From Bacteroides sp. (GTDB taxonomy: Bacteria > Bacteroidota > Bacteroidia > Bacteroidales > Bacteroidaceae), in the NCBI RefSeq assembly GCF_028690125.1, contig NZ_JAQVBV010000024.1, forward strand, positions 1 through 64,000: DNA of 64,000 bases, in the 5' to 3' direction. The notes beneath the pieces were generated by a model. That model made no database searches, was not told the origin of the DNA, and was given only the letters and a program-made list of their open reading frames with translations. How positions within the stretch are numbered: the first letter of the stretch is position 1; each line of letters opens with the position of its first letter. A program made the translations under genes and the position numbers. Of the stretch, positions 9,237-18,657 are shown in pieces.

Positions 9237-9619
9237 ACCGACTTCTCCACTTATATACCATTCGCATTATATACCATTCGCACTATTATTGTCAAAATAA
9301 ACAAAATAAACAAAACAACCAGACCAAACACCCACCCGCCTAGTTCCATCTTAATAGACTACCAACCCGATAAAACATTTTCAACTGAATACGGAATATT
9401 AACACTATTATTCCAACTTACATATAGTATCAGTAAGCCTCTTGTATTTATATAAATACTATGTTATTTATAAATTGAATTATAATGTATCTTATTGAGG
9501 TAATACTATCGCGTTTCACACTCTCCAGGGAAACAAATTGATTCTAGCAAGATATGAGCCATACTTTCAACATCAGAAATATAATTCACGTTATTTATCA
9601 GTAACTACTACAACCAAAT

Positions 9620-9850
9620 CAGAGAACAAGTATTAGTTCTCTTCCAATCTATTAATAGAAAACTTATTCAACTCCTTTAATAAACTTGTTCTGCTTTAAT
9701 AGAAAACTTGTTTTTCCTTAAAACAAATCTATAAACGCAAGTTTTGATTGTATAAACGCAAGTTGCATTTATACAATTGCAACTTGCGTTTATAGTTTAT
9801 ATCAAACAGACAGAAAGTTTACTGTTAATAGAAAGAAAGTTTTGTATTAA
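9620..9850. repeat. Cluster of short direct and inverted repeats
   Basis: The sequence repeats variants of TAATAGAAAACTTGTT (near 9650, 9690-9710 and 9822-9840) and of TATAAACGCAAGTT (9730-9743, 9751-9764). The latter forms a perfect 17-bp inverted repeat, 9751-9767 with 9778-9794, around a 10-nt spacer. No coding frame is present between 9050 and 9868. The cluster ends just downstream of mnmA. It may be a genome-wide intergenic repeat or act as a transcript end for mnmA; neither can be decided here. Confidence 0.6.
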
Positions 9851-9868
9851 TGTAATGGAATTTATCTA

Positions 9869-10948
9869 TTAATACTTTATTTCTCCACTACCAATACAAA
9901 TCTTCGACTTTGCATCATAAATAACTCCGAATTGCCCCGGAGCGATACCTTGTATCTTTTCAGCAGACAAAACATGGAAGCCCCCATTATCCTCTTGCGT
10001 CAGTTTTCCCTGAGTAAACTCAGGAGTATGCCGAATCTTAAAAGTAATATCAATTTCCTGTGCCTCCGAAGTCCAGGGATTTTCAGTAATAAAATGAAAG
10101 TCATTCATTCGGAATTCATTTCCGTATTGCGTTTCAACTCCATATCCACGGGAAACGTAAATCACATTTTCCTGAATATCTTTCTTTATCACAAACCAGG
10201 GACCACCACTAAGTCCCAGACCTTTGCGCTGCCCGATGGTATGAAACCAATAGCCGTGATGCGTGCCTAGCTTCTTGCCGGTTTCCAGCTCAATAATCGC
10301 TCCCTCCTTTTCTCCCAGGAAACGACGGACAAAATCATTATAATCAATCTTTCCCAGAAAGCAAATACCCTGACTATCTTTTCTTTTAGCACTGGGCAGT
10401 CCTGCTTTTTGAGCAATGTCACGTACCTCTTGCTTCATCAGTCCACCAATAGGAAACATGAGTTTGGAGACCTGCAAATAATCTATTTGTGCCAGAAAAT
10501 CAGTTTGATCTTTTACAAGATCTTTGGCCGTTCCAAGCCAGGTTTTTCCATCGCGCAACACTGTTGTGGCATAATGTCCGGTAGCCGTAAAGTCAAAATC
10601 TTTCCCTACCCGCTGTTCAAAGCATCCGAATTTTATAAGCTTGTTACACATAACATCGGGATTAGGCGTCAATCCCTTCCGAATCTTATCAATTGCATAA
10701 GCTGCAACATTCTCCCAATATTCACGGTGCAAATCAACGACTTCTAAAGACAGACCATATTTACGGGCAGTTGCAGTTGCCAATTCAATATCTTCCTCTG
10801 CCGAGCAATCCATATACTCCGCCCCGTCCATACCAATCTTGATATAGAAAAGTTGAGGTTTAAATCCTTGTTCGCAAAGAAGGTGTACGACAACAGAGCT
10901 GTCTACACCTCCTGAAAATAATGCAGCTATACTTTTATTATGTTCCAT
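9869..10948 (-). CDS. mnmA: tRNA-specific 2-thiouridylase MnmA
   Basis: A 359-residue protein with the PP-loop ATP pyrophosphatase motif SGGVDSS at the N-terminus, the catalytic cysteine in VMCNKLIKFG and the second in GICFLG, and the GQRKGLG signature of the family. It thiolates U34 of tRNA-Lys, -Glu and -Gln in the cytoplasm, using sulfur delivered by a persulfide relay and activating the uridine with ATP. Length matches the usual 350-380. Bacteroides genomes often carry more than one mnmA paralogue. Stand-alone gene, 95 nt downstream of metY on the same strand. Confidence 0.95.
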   Translation of the reverse strand: MEHNKSIAALFSGGVDSSVVVHLLCEQGFKPQLFYIKIGMDGAEYMDCSAEEDIELATATARKYGLSLEVVDLHREYWENVAAYAIDKIRKGLTPNPDVMCNKLIKFGCFEQRVGKDFDFTATGHYATTVLRDGKTWLGTAKDLVKDQTDFLAQIDYLQVSKLMFPIGGLMKQEVRDIAQKAGLPSAKRKDSQGICFLGKIDYNDFVRRFLGEKEGAIIELETGKKLGTHHGYWFHTIGQRKGLGLSGGPWFVIKKDIQENVIYVSRGYGVETQYGNEFRMNDFHFITENPWTSEAQEIDITFKIRHTPEFTQGKLTQEDNGGFHVLSAEKIQGIAPGQFGVIYDAKSKICIGSGEIKY

Positions 10949-11043
10949 TCCGGTTCCCTTTTTAATCTTGGTGTTATAACATTCATCAACAGGATTTTGA
11001 TTAAGAACTTCTTGGATATAATTCTATTCATTGCATCATAGGA

Positions 11044-12330
11044 TTAAATTTTCGCTAAAGCTTGATCTAAATCTGCGATAATATCATCTATATGCTCCGT
11101 ACCAATGGACAGGCGAATCGTACTTTGCTTGATTCCTTGTTCTGCAAGTTCCGCCTCGTTCAACTGAGAATGAGTAGTCGTTGCCGGATGAATTACCAAT
11201 GATTTCACATCAGCCACATTTGCCAGCAAAGAGAATATTTCAAGACTATCAATCACTTTATGGGCTTCTTCTTTTCCTCCCTTTATTTCGAAAGTAAAAA
11301 TAGAACCGCCACCGTTAGGAAAATATTTCTGATACAAAGTATGATCAGGATGTTCCGCTAATGACGGGTGATTAACAACTGCCACTTTCGGATGATTCTT
11401 CAAAAAGTTTACTACTTTGAGAGCATTGAATACATGACGTTCCACGCGCAAAGACAAAGTCTCCAACCCCTGCAAAAGGATAAAAGCATTGAAAGGGCTG
11501 ATAGCTGCACCTGTATCACGAAGGAGAACGGCACGAATACGGATAGCATAAGCCGCCGGACCTGCCGCATCCACAAAACGCACTCCGTGATAACTCGGAT
11601 CGGGTTCGGTTAATTGTGGGAATTTACCTGAAGCTATCCAATCAAAGTTTCCGGAATCAACAATTACACCTCCCAATGAAGTTCCATGACCACCGATAAA
11701 CTTAGTTGCAGAATGAACCACAATGTCAGCACCATACTCAATAGGGCGAATCAAAAAAGGAGTACCGAATGTATTATCAATAATCAAAGGGATTTTATGA
11801 CGATGAGCTATATCAGCCACAGCTTTGATGTCAATCAAGTTACAGTTTGGATTACCAAATGTTTCAATAAAAACGGCTTTGGTATTCTCCTGAATTGCCT
11901 GTTCAAAGTTTTGCAGATCCGTAGGATCGACAAATGTAGTCGTCACTCCGTAAGTAGGCAATGTGTGTGCCAACAAATTGTATGTACCACCATATATCGT
12001 CTTAGCGGCAACAATATGATCTCCGGCACGGGTAATGTTTTCAAAAGCATAAGTAATGGCCGCCGCGCCGGAAGCTACAGCCAATGCTGCCACTCCACCT
12101 TCAAGAGCCGCCACACGCTTTTCAAATACATCCTGAGTCGAATTAGTCAGACGTCCATAAATGTTCCCCGGGTCCTGCAAGCCGAAACGTGCAGCAGCGT
12201 GTGCCGAATCATGAAATACATACGAAGTTGTCTGATAAATGGGGACGGCACGCGCATCGGTTGCGGGATCGGGATTTTCTTGTCCTACATGAAGTTGTAG
12301 TGTTTCAAAATGCAATTTCTTGGGTTCCAT
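11044..12330 (-). CDS. metY: O-acetylhomoserine sulfhydrylase
   Basis: A 428-residue Cys/Met-metabolism PLP enzyme. The PLP lysine is in VVHSATKFIGGHGT and the N-terminal TLQLHVGQENPDPATDARAVP is characteristic of the MetY branch. The longer length relative to cystathionine gamma-synthase (about 380) also favours MetY. It converts O-acetylhomoserine plus sulfide to homocysteine in the cytoplasm, giving direct sulfhydrylation for methionine synthesis. A minus-strand -7 box at 12377-12384 gives a leader of about 40 nt. Confidence 0.93.
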   Translation of the reverse strand: MEPKKLHFETLQLHVGQENPDPATDARAVPIYQTTSYVFHDSAHAAARFGLQDPGNIYGRLTNSTQDVFEKRVAALEGGVAALAVASGAAAITYAFENITRAGDHIVAAKTIYGGTYNLLAHTLPTYGVTTTFVDPTDLQNFEQAIQENTKAVFIETFGNPNCNLIDIKAVADIAHRHKIPLIIDNTFGTPFLIRPIEYGADIVVHSATKFIGGHGTSLGGVIVDSGNFDWIASGKFPQLTEPDPSYHGVRFVDAAGPAAYAIRIRAVLLRDTGAAISPFNAFILLQGLETLSLRVERHVFNALKVVNFLKNHPKVAVVNHPSLAEHPDHTLYQKYFPNGGGSIFTFEIKGGKEEAHKVIDSLEIFSLLANVADVKSLVIHPATTTHSQLNEAELAEQGIKQSTIRLSIGTEHIDDIIADLDQALAKI

Positions 12331-12376
12331 CTGTTTAAATATTTAGAGTTAATACCTATTGTAAACTTTGATGTTG

Positions 12377-12384
12377 CAAAGATA
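12377..12384 (-). promoter_or_regulatory. -7 box of metY
   Basis: Read on the minus strand this is TATCTTTG, an exact TAnnTTTG match 47 nt upstream of the metY start codon. Confidence 0.6.
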
Positions 12385-12463
12385 AAGGATGATTCGCTAA
12401 CAGCCTATCACATATTGAAGGCATTTTTATACCATAAATGTGGTAGATAAGCAAAGTATTTCC

Positions 12464-12471
12464 TACATTTG
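12464..12471 (+). promoter_or_regulatory. -7 box of the S41-like lipoprotein gene
   Basis: TACATTTG, 19 nt before ATG 12490. It overlaps the possible TTG start at 12469, which is therefore rejected. Confidence 0.6.
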
Positions 12472-12489
12472 CGCACTGAAAAGCTTTTT

Positions 12490-13902
12490 ATGATGACGAA
12501 TTTAAGAAAGATATTCCTCATACCTGCCCTGATTATCACTTTTATCAGTGGTTTTGTCTCTTGTGGTGTAGACCGCTGGCCGGAATATGCACATCAAACT
12601 GCACTTGATTCCTGGATGTACAACATCATGCAACAGAACTATCTGTGGTATCAGAGTATGCCTTCCTATAATAACGTAAATCTGTTTTTAGACCCAGCAT
12701 CATTCCTGTCCAAAGTAAAAACAAATTACGACAGTTACTCATTCGTAGATTCCATCATGGAAACTCCGCTACCAACTTATGGATTTGATTATTCACTTGT
12801 TCGTAGTCAGGATATTGATACTGCTTACAATGCACTAATCACTTATGTGATTCCCGGCTCACCTGCAGAAAAAGCCGGATTGCAACGTGGTAACTGGATT
12901 ATGAAAGTAGATACTTCTTATATTAGTAAGAAATACGAAGTTCAATTATTACAGGGTACGCGTGCAAGAGACTTGGTCATGGGAGTGTGGAAAGAGGTTA
13001 TTCCTGAAGTAGAAGAAGGGGAGGAACAACCGGACCCCATATATAAGGTAGTACCTAATGATATTACTCTAAAAATGGGAGCTGCCCAAATAGTAGAAGA
13101 TAATCCTTTTCATAAATCTGAGATACTTGATTTAAGTACGGGAAAAGTAGGTTATCTGATGTATAACAGTTTCACAGCGGGAACTAAGGATGATTCGGAA
13201 AAATACAACAATGAACTACGTAAATGGTCAGCCGAACTTGCTCAACAGAATATAAATAAAGTTATTCTTGACCTTCGCTACAATGCGGGAGGAACCTTAG
13301 ATTGTGTACAACTATTAAGTACGATGTTTGTTCCGTCTTATTATCTGGACCAGAATATGACATTTCTAGAGTATAACGATAAGAATATTGATAAGGATGC
13401 AACTTTAACTTTCGATCAGCAACTTCTCAAGAGTGGAAAAAATCTTGATCTGAATACTCTAATTGTCTTAATCAGTGGAGAAACAGCAGGTGCACCGGAA
13501 ATGCTGATGAACAATTTGAATGGCAAAATACAAAAAGTAATTGCTATTGGTGCTTCTACAAAAGGACAGAATGTAGCTACGGAGAAATTTATCAATGAAG
13601 AGTTTTTATGGGCTATCAATCCTGTTGTATGTACCGTTTATAATTCGGACCATGTAACCTACGGAAAGTTTGAACCGAATTATTCTGTCAGTTCTTCAAC
13701 AGATTATTCTACTTTCTTACCCTTTGGTGATCCAAAAGAAACCTTATTAAGCATAGCTATCGGCGTTTTAGAAGGCACTTATCCACCGGTAGAACCGGAG
13801 AATCCGGAAGAAGGAACGACTTCCGGCAAAAGCATTAAAATAGAAAAAAGCGTAAGTAGCCCTGCCAGCAGACTGTTTATGAGAGGATTACAATTAAAGT
13901 AA
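12490..13902 (+). CDS. S41-like lipoprotein lacking the catalytic serine (probable pseudoprotease)
   Basis: A 470-residue lipoprotein (signal ending GFVSC, Cys25). A PDZ-like region lies around residues 115-150 (VIPGSPAEKAGLQRGNWIMKVD), followed by an S41 fold with LDLRYNAGG. In active C-terminal-processing proteases the next strand reads SASASE, whose middle serine is the nucleophile. Here it reads TAGAPE, with Gly334 in that place, while the general-base lysine is kept (STKGQ, Lys358). It is therefore probably not a peptidase and may bind peptides or act as a scaffold at the cell surface. ATG 12493 is an equally possible start. The next gene begins 6 nt later, suggesting one operon. Confidence 0.8.
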   Translation: MMTNLRKIFLIPALIITFISGFVSCGVDRWPEYAHQTALDSWMYNIMQQNYLWYQSMPSYNNVNLFLDPASFLSKVKTNYDSYSFVDSIMETPLPTYGFDYSLVRSQDIDTAYNALITYVIPGSPAEKAGLQRGNWIMKVDTSYISKKYEVQLLQGTRARDLVMGVWKEVIPEVEEGEEQPDPIYKVVPNDITLKMGAAQIVEDNPFHKSEILDLSTGKVGYLMYNSFTAGTKDDSEKYNNELRKWSAELAQQNINKVILDLRYNAGGTLDCVQLLSTMFVPSYYLDQNMTFLEYNDKNIDKDATLTFDQQLLKSGKNLDLNTLIVLISGETAGAPEMLMNNLNGKIQKVIAIGASTKGQNVATEKFINEEFLWAINPVVCTVYNSDHVTYGKFEPNYSVSSSTDYSTFLPFGDPKETLLSIAIGVLEGTYPPVEPENPEEGTTSGKSIKIEKSVSSPASRLFMRGLQLK

Positions 13903-13908
13903 ACAACA

Positions 13909-14709
13909 ATGAAAAAAGTTATCATTTTATTGTGTCTCATATGGGGAATATCCGGTTGTTCTGATGAAGAAAAAGACAGTAGCACTAACCACCAATGGAC
14001 TATTACTTTAAATGAAACCATGACTAATGATTCTTATCCTGTTAGTAAAACAGAGAAGTTTCTATTTGATCAGGACCAATTGCTAAAACATACTGTCCGG
14101 CAGACAGTATTGGAAAGTGAAATTAATCATGAAGTTAATCTTACTTATTCTGAAAATAAAGTAATTGCTGCTACTGAGATGACTACATCCACTTATATAC
14201 TGAATGCCGAAGGATATGCCAGTCAATGTACATATGATGAATCCGACCTGAAACGTGAATATAGATTTTCTTATTCAACTGATGGGTATCTGACAGAAGT
14301 TATTGAAAATATAAATAATGAGGTTTATTCCACATTAACTCTTACTTATAACAATGGAGACTTACAATCCATTACTTCTAGCCTCAATGGAATCAGTAAT
14401 AAAATACTATATGAACCCGGAGAGGAAAGCTCCCAATATAATTTACCATGCTTAGATGTACTCGATACTTATCCGCTTTCATTACACACAGAAGCTCTTT
14501 ATGCGGGATTATTAGGTAAAGCTCCGCGACATCTTACAGCATCTATTAAACCTGAAGGAAACGATAGCGAGTATACGACTTATAACTACCAATTTAACCA
14601 GAAAGGAGAGTTAAGTCAAATACACAGTCAGACTACTTACCCGAATGGTAATTCAGAAAATTACTATCCTAATCGCCGTATAGTTTCAATAAACTATAGC
14701 ACCCAATAA
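13909..14709 (+). CDS. Lipoprotein of unknown function
   Basis: A 266-residue protein with a clear lipoprotein signal (MKKVIILLCLIWGISGC, Cys17). The rest is a run of short beta-strand repeats with Tyr/Thr/Asn-rich turns (LTYSENKV, FSYSTDGYLTEV, LTYNNGDLQSI), like RHS/YD-type or DUF4595-type beta proteins of Bacteroidetes, but I cannot name a family with certainty. It follows the S41-like gene by 6 nt and is probably co-transcribed with it; the two may work together at the outer membrane. Confidence 0.7.
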   Translation: MKKVIILLCLIWGISGCSDEEKDSSTNHQWTITLNETMTNDSYPVSKTEKFLFDQDQLLKHTVRQTVLESEINHEVNLTYSENKVIAATEMTTSTYILNAEGYASQCTYDESDLKREYRFSYSTDGYLTEVIENINNEVYSTLTLTYNNGDLQSITSSLNGISNKILYEPGEESSQYNLPCLDVLDTYPLSLHTEALYAGLLGKAPRHLTASIKPEGNDSEYTTYNYQFNQKGELSQIHSQTTYPNGNSENYYPNRRIVSINYSTQ

Positions 14710-14869
14710 TTTTAGTTTTACATTAGTAATTAAGATATTTGCTCATGCCTTTCAAAAAGGATATTCTAATGCAACATTAAAATGATATTTCATTGACCAA
14801 ATAAAATGGTAAGGACATATGTACTGTCCTTACCATCTCCATATAACTACGAATCCAGTTTAAATAAAA

Positions 14870-15688
14870 TTATTTTTTAAAGAACTTATCAAAGAAAAGA
14901 ATCTGATAATCAATAGAATTATTCCAATACTCACTTGTATGTCCTCCAGGACGTGTAATAAAGTCATGATCTATCTTATGTTCCACCAAACGGTTGTGCA
15001 AGTCCTTATTTACATTCAAGAAAAAATCAGCTTCGCCACAATCAAAAATAATAGCCAATTCACCATTCTGCAACCCATCAAGTTGATTGATCACGGTATG
15101 CGCATCCCACACTTCCTTATTAGACTCGTAATCACCCAGCTGAACCGGCATATCCCAATTCTTTGGGAACGGACGAATATCGACTCCGCCACTGGTACTT
15201 CCACAAGCACCAAACGTATCTTTATGACGAATGCCGGTCCACATACCACCGTGTCCACCCATACTTAGTCCTGTGATTGCACGCCCCTTGCGGTCGGCAA
15301 CCGTTTTATAGTTTTCATCAATGTATTTCACCAATTCCGATGAAACAAAAGTTTCGTAACGAAACGCCGGATTCTTCGGACTATCCCAATACCAACTATT
15401 CTTTCCATCTGGACAGACAAATATAATACCCTTCTCGTCTGCAATCTGAGGAAGATTTGGTTTAAATCCAACCCATGTCTTAGCGTTTCCTCCATAACCA
15501 TGAAGCAAGTATATAGCCGGACAAGCTACTGCTTTCTTTCCCATTGCCGCATCCGGTATTACCACTACCACTTGAACCTCCTTATTCATGGAAGGGCTTT
15601 TAACTAATAACGTATCTACTTTGGCAGCAAAAGAGGGAGCTACCAAAGCTAATAATAAGGTAATTAATAAAAATCTTTTCATTTTCAT
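14870..15688 (-). CDS. Secreted alpha/beta-hydrolase esterase
   Basis: A 272-residue protein with a signal peptide (cleavage near APSFAA). The alpha/beta-hydrolase elements are YLLHGYGGNAKTW (oxyanion region) and the nucleophile elbow GLSMGGHGG, with the acid in the DCGEAD strand and His in PGGHTSEYW. It belongs to the esterase D/FrmB-like group that removes acyl groups (acetyl, feruloyl) from glycans or small molecules in the periplasm. The substrate is inferred only. ATG 15682 is a possible alternative start. No polysaccharide-utilization genes are adjacent. Confidence 0.85.
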   Translation of the reverse strand: MKMKRFLLITLLLALVAPSFAAKVDTLLVKSPSMNKEVQVVVVIPDAAMGKKAVACPAIYLLHGYGGNAKTWVGFKPNLPQIADEKGIIFVCPDGKNSWYWDSPKNPAFRYETFVSSELVKYIDENYKTVADRKGRAITGLSMGGHGGMWTGIRHKDTFGACGSTSGGVDIRPFPKNWDMPVQLGDYESNKEVWDAHTVINQLDGLQNGELAIIFDCGEADFFLNVNKDLHNRLVEHKIDHDFITRPGGHTSEYWNNSIDYQILFFDKFFKK

Positions 15689-15703
15689 GTATATAATTAT
15701 AGA

Positions 15704-16141
15704 TTATTCTTCTTTCTCCTCCTCTGTAGACAAGATTTTAGAGGCGGGTATTTCAAACGCACGGTGACACTGCTTGCATATGTATTCCCAATAACTGTTT
15801 CCGGGAGGTACAAACGCACACGCACAAATTATTGCTGTACCAATTGCCTGTCCTCGCTTACTTTTCCTCAATACAAACTTTATATCTTCCGAACCACAAT
15901 AAGGACAATATTTCAAATCCTCAGGCCAACTTTGGTTCTCTTTTAATATCTGAACTGCCCTTTCATACTCATCTTCCATAACAAATATATCTACTCCTGC
16001 TATGTTATTCACAAAACATCTATACAGGAAAGAGAAGTTCTCATTGTGCAAAACTGATTCTATGCCCTCATTCTCTAATGCACCCTGAAGAATATGAGCT
16101 GTCATTGCATCGTTGCAAGTAATTAATTTTACTGTTCTCAT
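15704..16141 (-). CDS. DUF2007 protein with C-terminal zinc ribbon
   Basis: A 145-residue protein starting MRTVKLITCNDAMTAHIL. Residues ~1-70 match DUF2007 (a PII-like fold described as a putative signal-transducing domain, with the DIFVMEDEYERAVQIL end). The C-terminal half has paired cysteine motifs CPYCGS and CKQCH that should bind zinc, with a short hydrophobic stretch (IGTAIICACAF) between them. The start is set by a minus-strand -7 box at 16167-16174, which overlaps the frame of the longer open reading region. It is 15 nt upstream of the esterase and probably in its operon. Confidence 0.75.
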   Translation of the reverse strand: MRTVKLITCNDAMTAHILQGALENEGIESVLHNENFSFLYRCFVNNIAGVDIFVMEDEYERAVQILKENQSWPEDLKYCPYCGSEDIKFVLRKSKRGQAIGTAIICACAFVPPGNSYWEYICKQCHRAFEIPASKILSTEEEKEE

Positions 16142-16166
16142 AGCAAACAAGTTTTTATCATCTGCA

Positions 16167-16217
16167 CAAAAATAAGACATAAAAATGAGATGATAAAACA
16201 AAATTCAACTAACTTTG
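16167..16217. promoter_or_regulatory. Divergent promoter pair (DUF2007 gene / TonB-dependent receptor)
   Basis: The minus-strand box TATTTTTG occupies 16167-16174 and the plus-strand box TAACTTTG occupies 16210-16217. Both are exact TAnnTTTG matches and set the starts at 16141 (-) and 16242 (+). Confidence 0.6.
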
Positions 16218-16241
16218 CATTTACTAAACCATAATAGCATT

Positions 16242-18620
16242 ATGAAAAGATTCTCAGGACTCTTATTATTTTTTTGTACAACAATCACCCTACTTTCAGC
16301 ACAACCTGTTCATCAGGTGAAAGGAACAGTGATTGATAAAAACAGCCGTGAGCCATTGGAATTCATCAATGTGATGATAATTGGCTTGAATCAAGGTACT
16401 GTTACTGATGCAGAAGGGCATTTTACCATTGACAAAGTGCCACCCGGTATTTATCGTCTGCAAGCCACAGCCATTGGATACAAAAGTGTAACAACTCCCG
16501 AATACATCTTATCAACTAAAAATCTCAATGTCTCCATAGAGATGGAAGAGAACCTGACAGAACTTGAAGGAGTAACCGTTACCGTCTCTCCTTTCCGACG
16601 TAGTGTAGAAAGCCCTGTCAGCCTACGCATTATTGGTTTGCAGGAAATAGAAAAGAGTCCGGGAGCTAATCGAGATATTTCCCGAATCGTTCAATCCTAT
16701 CCGGGAGTCTCTTTCTCACCAATTGGCTATCGCAATGACTTGATTGTACGAGGTGGGTCGCCTTCTGAAAACCGTTTTTATCTTGATGGAGTAGAAATTC
16801 CAAATATCAATCACTTCAGTACGCAAGGAGCATCCGGTGGTCCGGTAGGAATCTTGAATGCAGACCTGATCCGTGAAGTAAATTTCTATACCGGGGCTTT
16901 TCCCGCGGACAAAGGAAATGCACTCAGTTCTGTACTCGATTTCAAGTTACGCGATGGAGATATGGAACGTAATTCTGTGAAAGCTACCCTCGGAGCTTCT
17001 GAAGTATCTTTAGCCTCGAACGGACATTTTGGTAAAAAGACTTCATACTTGGTATCGGTCCGTCAATCCTATCTGCAATTTCTGTTTGATATGCTAGGAC
17101 TTCCTTTCTTACCGACTTTTACAGATGCACAATTCAAAATAAAAACCCGCTTTAATGCTCAAAACGAACTAATTGTTTTAGGATTGGGAGGTATCGACAA
17201 GATGAAATTAAATACTAAAGCCGATAGTGAAGATAATGAATATATTCTTAGTTACCTTCCCAAAATAGAGCAAAGCACTTTCACTTTAGGAACTGTTTAC
17301 CGTCACTATGCAGGTGCACATATACAATCGGTTGTAGCTAGCCATAGTTATATGAACAATCGTAACACCAAATATTTTCAAAATGATGAAAGCAATCTGG
17401 ATAATCTAATGCTCCGACTGCGTTCTACGGAACAAGAGAGTAAGCTACGTCTAGAAAATAGCTCCTCTTTCCGTAACTGGAAAATTAATGTTGGCGTCAA
17501 TCTGGATTACAGCCAATATACCAACACAACATTTCAACGGGTATATACCGACCGTGCAGGAATGTTCGACTATCATACTTATCTGGGAATCATGCGTTGG
17601 GGCTTTTTCGGAACTTTCAATTACACTTCAACGAATGACCGTTTAACTGCTTCTTTAGGACTAAGAGGGGACGCTAACAACTATTCTTCAGCAATGAAGG
17701 ATCTCTCCGATCAGCTATCACCCCGTTTATCCCTCTCCTACCAATTGACCGATCATTGGACTGTAAGCGGAAATGCCGGACTCTATTATCAGCTCCCTCC
17801 TTACACAGCCCTCGGTTTTAAGAACAACAACGGACAATTTGCCAATAAGTATACACTCCAATATATGAAGGTCAGCCAAGAAAGTCTGGGAATTAGTTGG
17901 CGTAAAGGAGACTCTTTTGAAGTATCTCTCGAAGGATTCTATAAAGATTACGACAAAATACCTCTTTCGGTAGTAGACAATATTCCATTGACCTGCAAAG
18001 GAAATGATTATGGAGTAATCGGCAATGAGCTTCTCACTTCTACTGCACAAGGACGTTCTTACGGAGCAGAGTTATTACTAAAATGGCTGATAGCGCAAAA
18101 ATTAAACTTAGCTTCTTCATTCACCCTCTTTAAAAGCGAATACCGCAACAATAAAGAAAGTGAATACATTGCTTCTGCATGGGACAACCGATTTATTTTC
18201 AATCTACGAGGTACTTATTATTTGCCTCACCAGTGGAGCGTCGGCATGAAACTAAGCTGCATCGGTGGAGCTCCATACACCCCATATGATGCTGATAAAT
18301 CTTCGTTAGTAACTGCCTGGGATGCTCAAGGTAAACCCTATTATGACTACACTCAATACAACATGGAGCGATTACCGGCCTTCAGTCAAGTAGACATTCG
18401 TATCGATAAAACATTTTATCTGAAACGTTGTATGTTAGGCTTCTATATCGATCTGCAAAATATCACAGCCAGTAAACTGAAACAGGCTGACGTATTAATG
18501 AGCACAGGAGAAATCAAGAATCCTGAAGTTCCTATAGGTGATCAACGTTACGTTATGAAAGCTATCAAACAAGAAAGTGGTACTATATTACCTACTCTGG
18601 GAATCACTTTTGAATATTAA
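16242..18620 (+). CDS. TonB-dependent outer-membrane receptor
   Basis: A 792-residue protein with a signal peptide (ending TLLSAQ). A carboxypeptidase-D-like beta-sandwich covers residues ~25-110 (VKGTVIDKNSREPLEFINV), a plug domain ~115-230 (RIVQSYPGVSFSP, DLIVRGGSPSENRFYLDG), and a 22-strand barrel runs to the aromatic C-terminus (GITFEY). It is shorter than SusC proteins (about 1000) and has no SusD partner, so it is an orphan transporter, more like siderophore or vitamin receptors. The ligand is unknown. The start is chosen from the promoter at 16210-16217. Confidence 0.9.
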   Translation: MKRFSGLLLFFCTTITLLSAQPVHQVKGTVIDKNSREPLEFINVMIIGLNQGTVTDAEGHFTIDKVPPGIYRLQATAIGYKSVTTPEYILSTKNLNVSIEMEENLTELEGVTVTVSPFRRSVESPVSLRIIGLQEIEKSPGANRDISRIVQSYPGVSFSPIGYRNDLIVRGGSPSENRFYLDGVEIPNINHFSTQGASGGPVGILNADLIREVNFYTGAFPADKGNALSSVLDFKLRDGDMERNSVKATLGASEVSLASNGHFGKKTSYLVSVRQSYLQFLFDMLGLPFLPTFTDAQFKIKTRFNAQNELIVLGLGGIDKMKLNTKADSEDNEYILSYLPKIEQSTFTLGTVYRHYAGAHIQSVVASHSYMNNRNTKYFQNDESNLDNLMLRLRSTEQESKLRLENSSSFRNWKINVGVNLDYSQYTNTTFQRVYTDRAGMFDYHTYLGIMRWGFFGTFNYTSTNDRLTASLGLRGDANNYSSAMKDLSDQLSPRLSLSYQLTDHWTVSGNAGLYYQLPPYTALGFKNNNGQFANKYTLQYMKVSQESLGISWRKGDSFEVSLEGFYKDYDKIPLSVVDNIPLTCKGNDYGVIGNELLTSTAQGRSYGAELLLKWLIAQKLNLASSFTLFKSEYRNNKESEYIASAWDNRFIFNLRGTYYLPHQWSVGMKLSCIGGAPYTPYDADKSSLVTAWDAQGKPYYDYTQYNMERLPAFSQVDIRIDKTFYLKRCMLGFYIDLQNITASKLKQADVLMSTGEIKNPEVPIGDQRYVMKAIKQESGTILPTLGITFEY

Positions 18621-18657
18621 TCCGACATATATATTTATGAATTAAATAATCACTAAA

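Noticed and set aside
9730..9794. A CRISPR array
   Set aside because: The repeats are too short, unevenly spaced and partly inverted, there are no spacers of regular length, and no cas genes are present.
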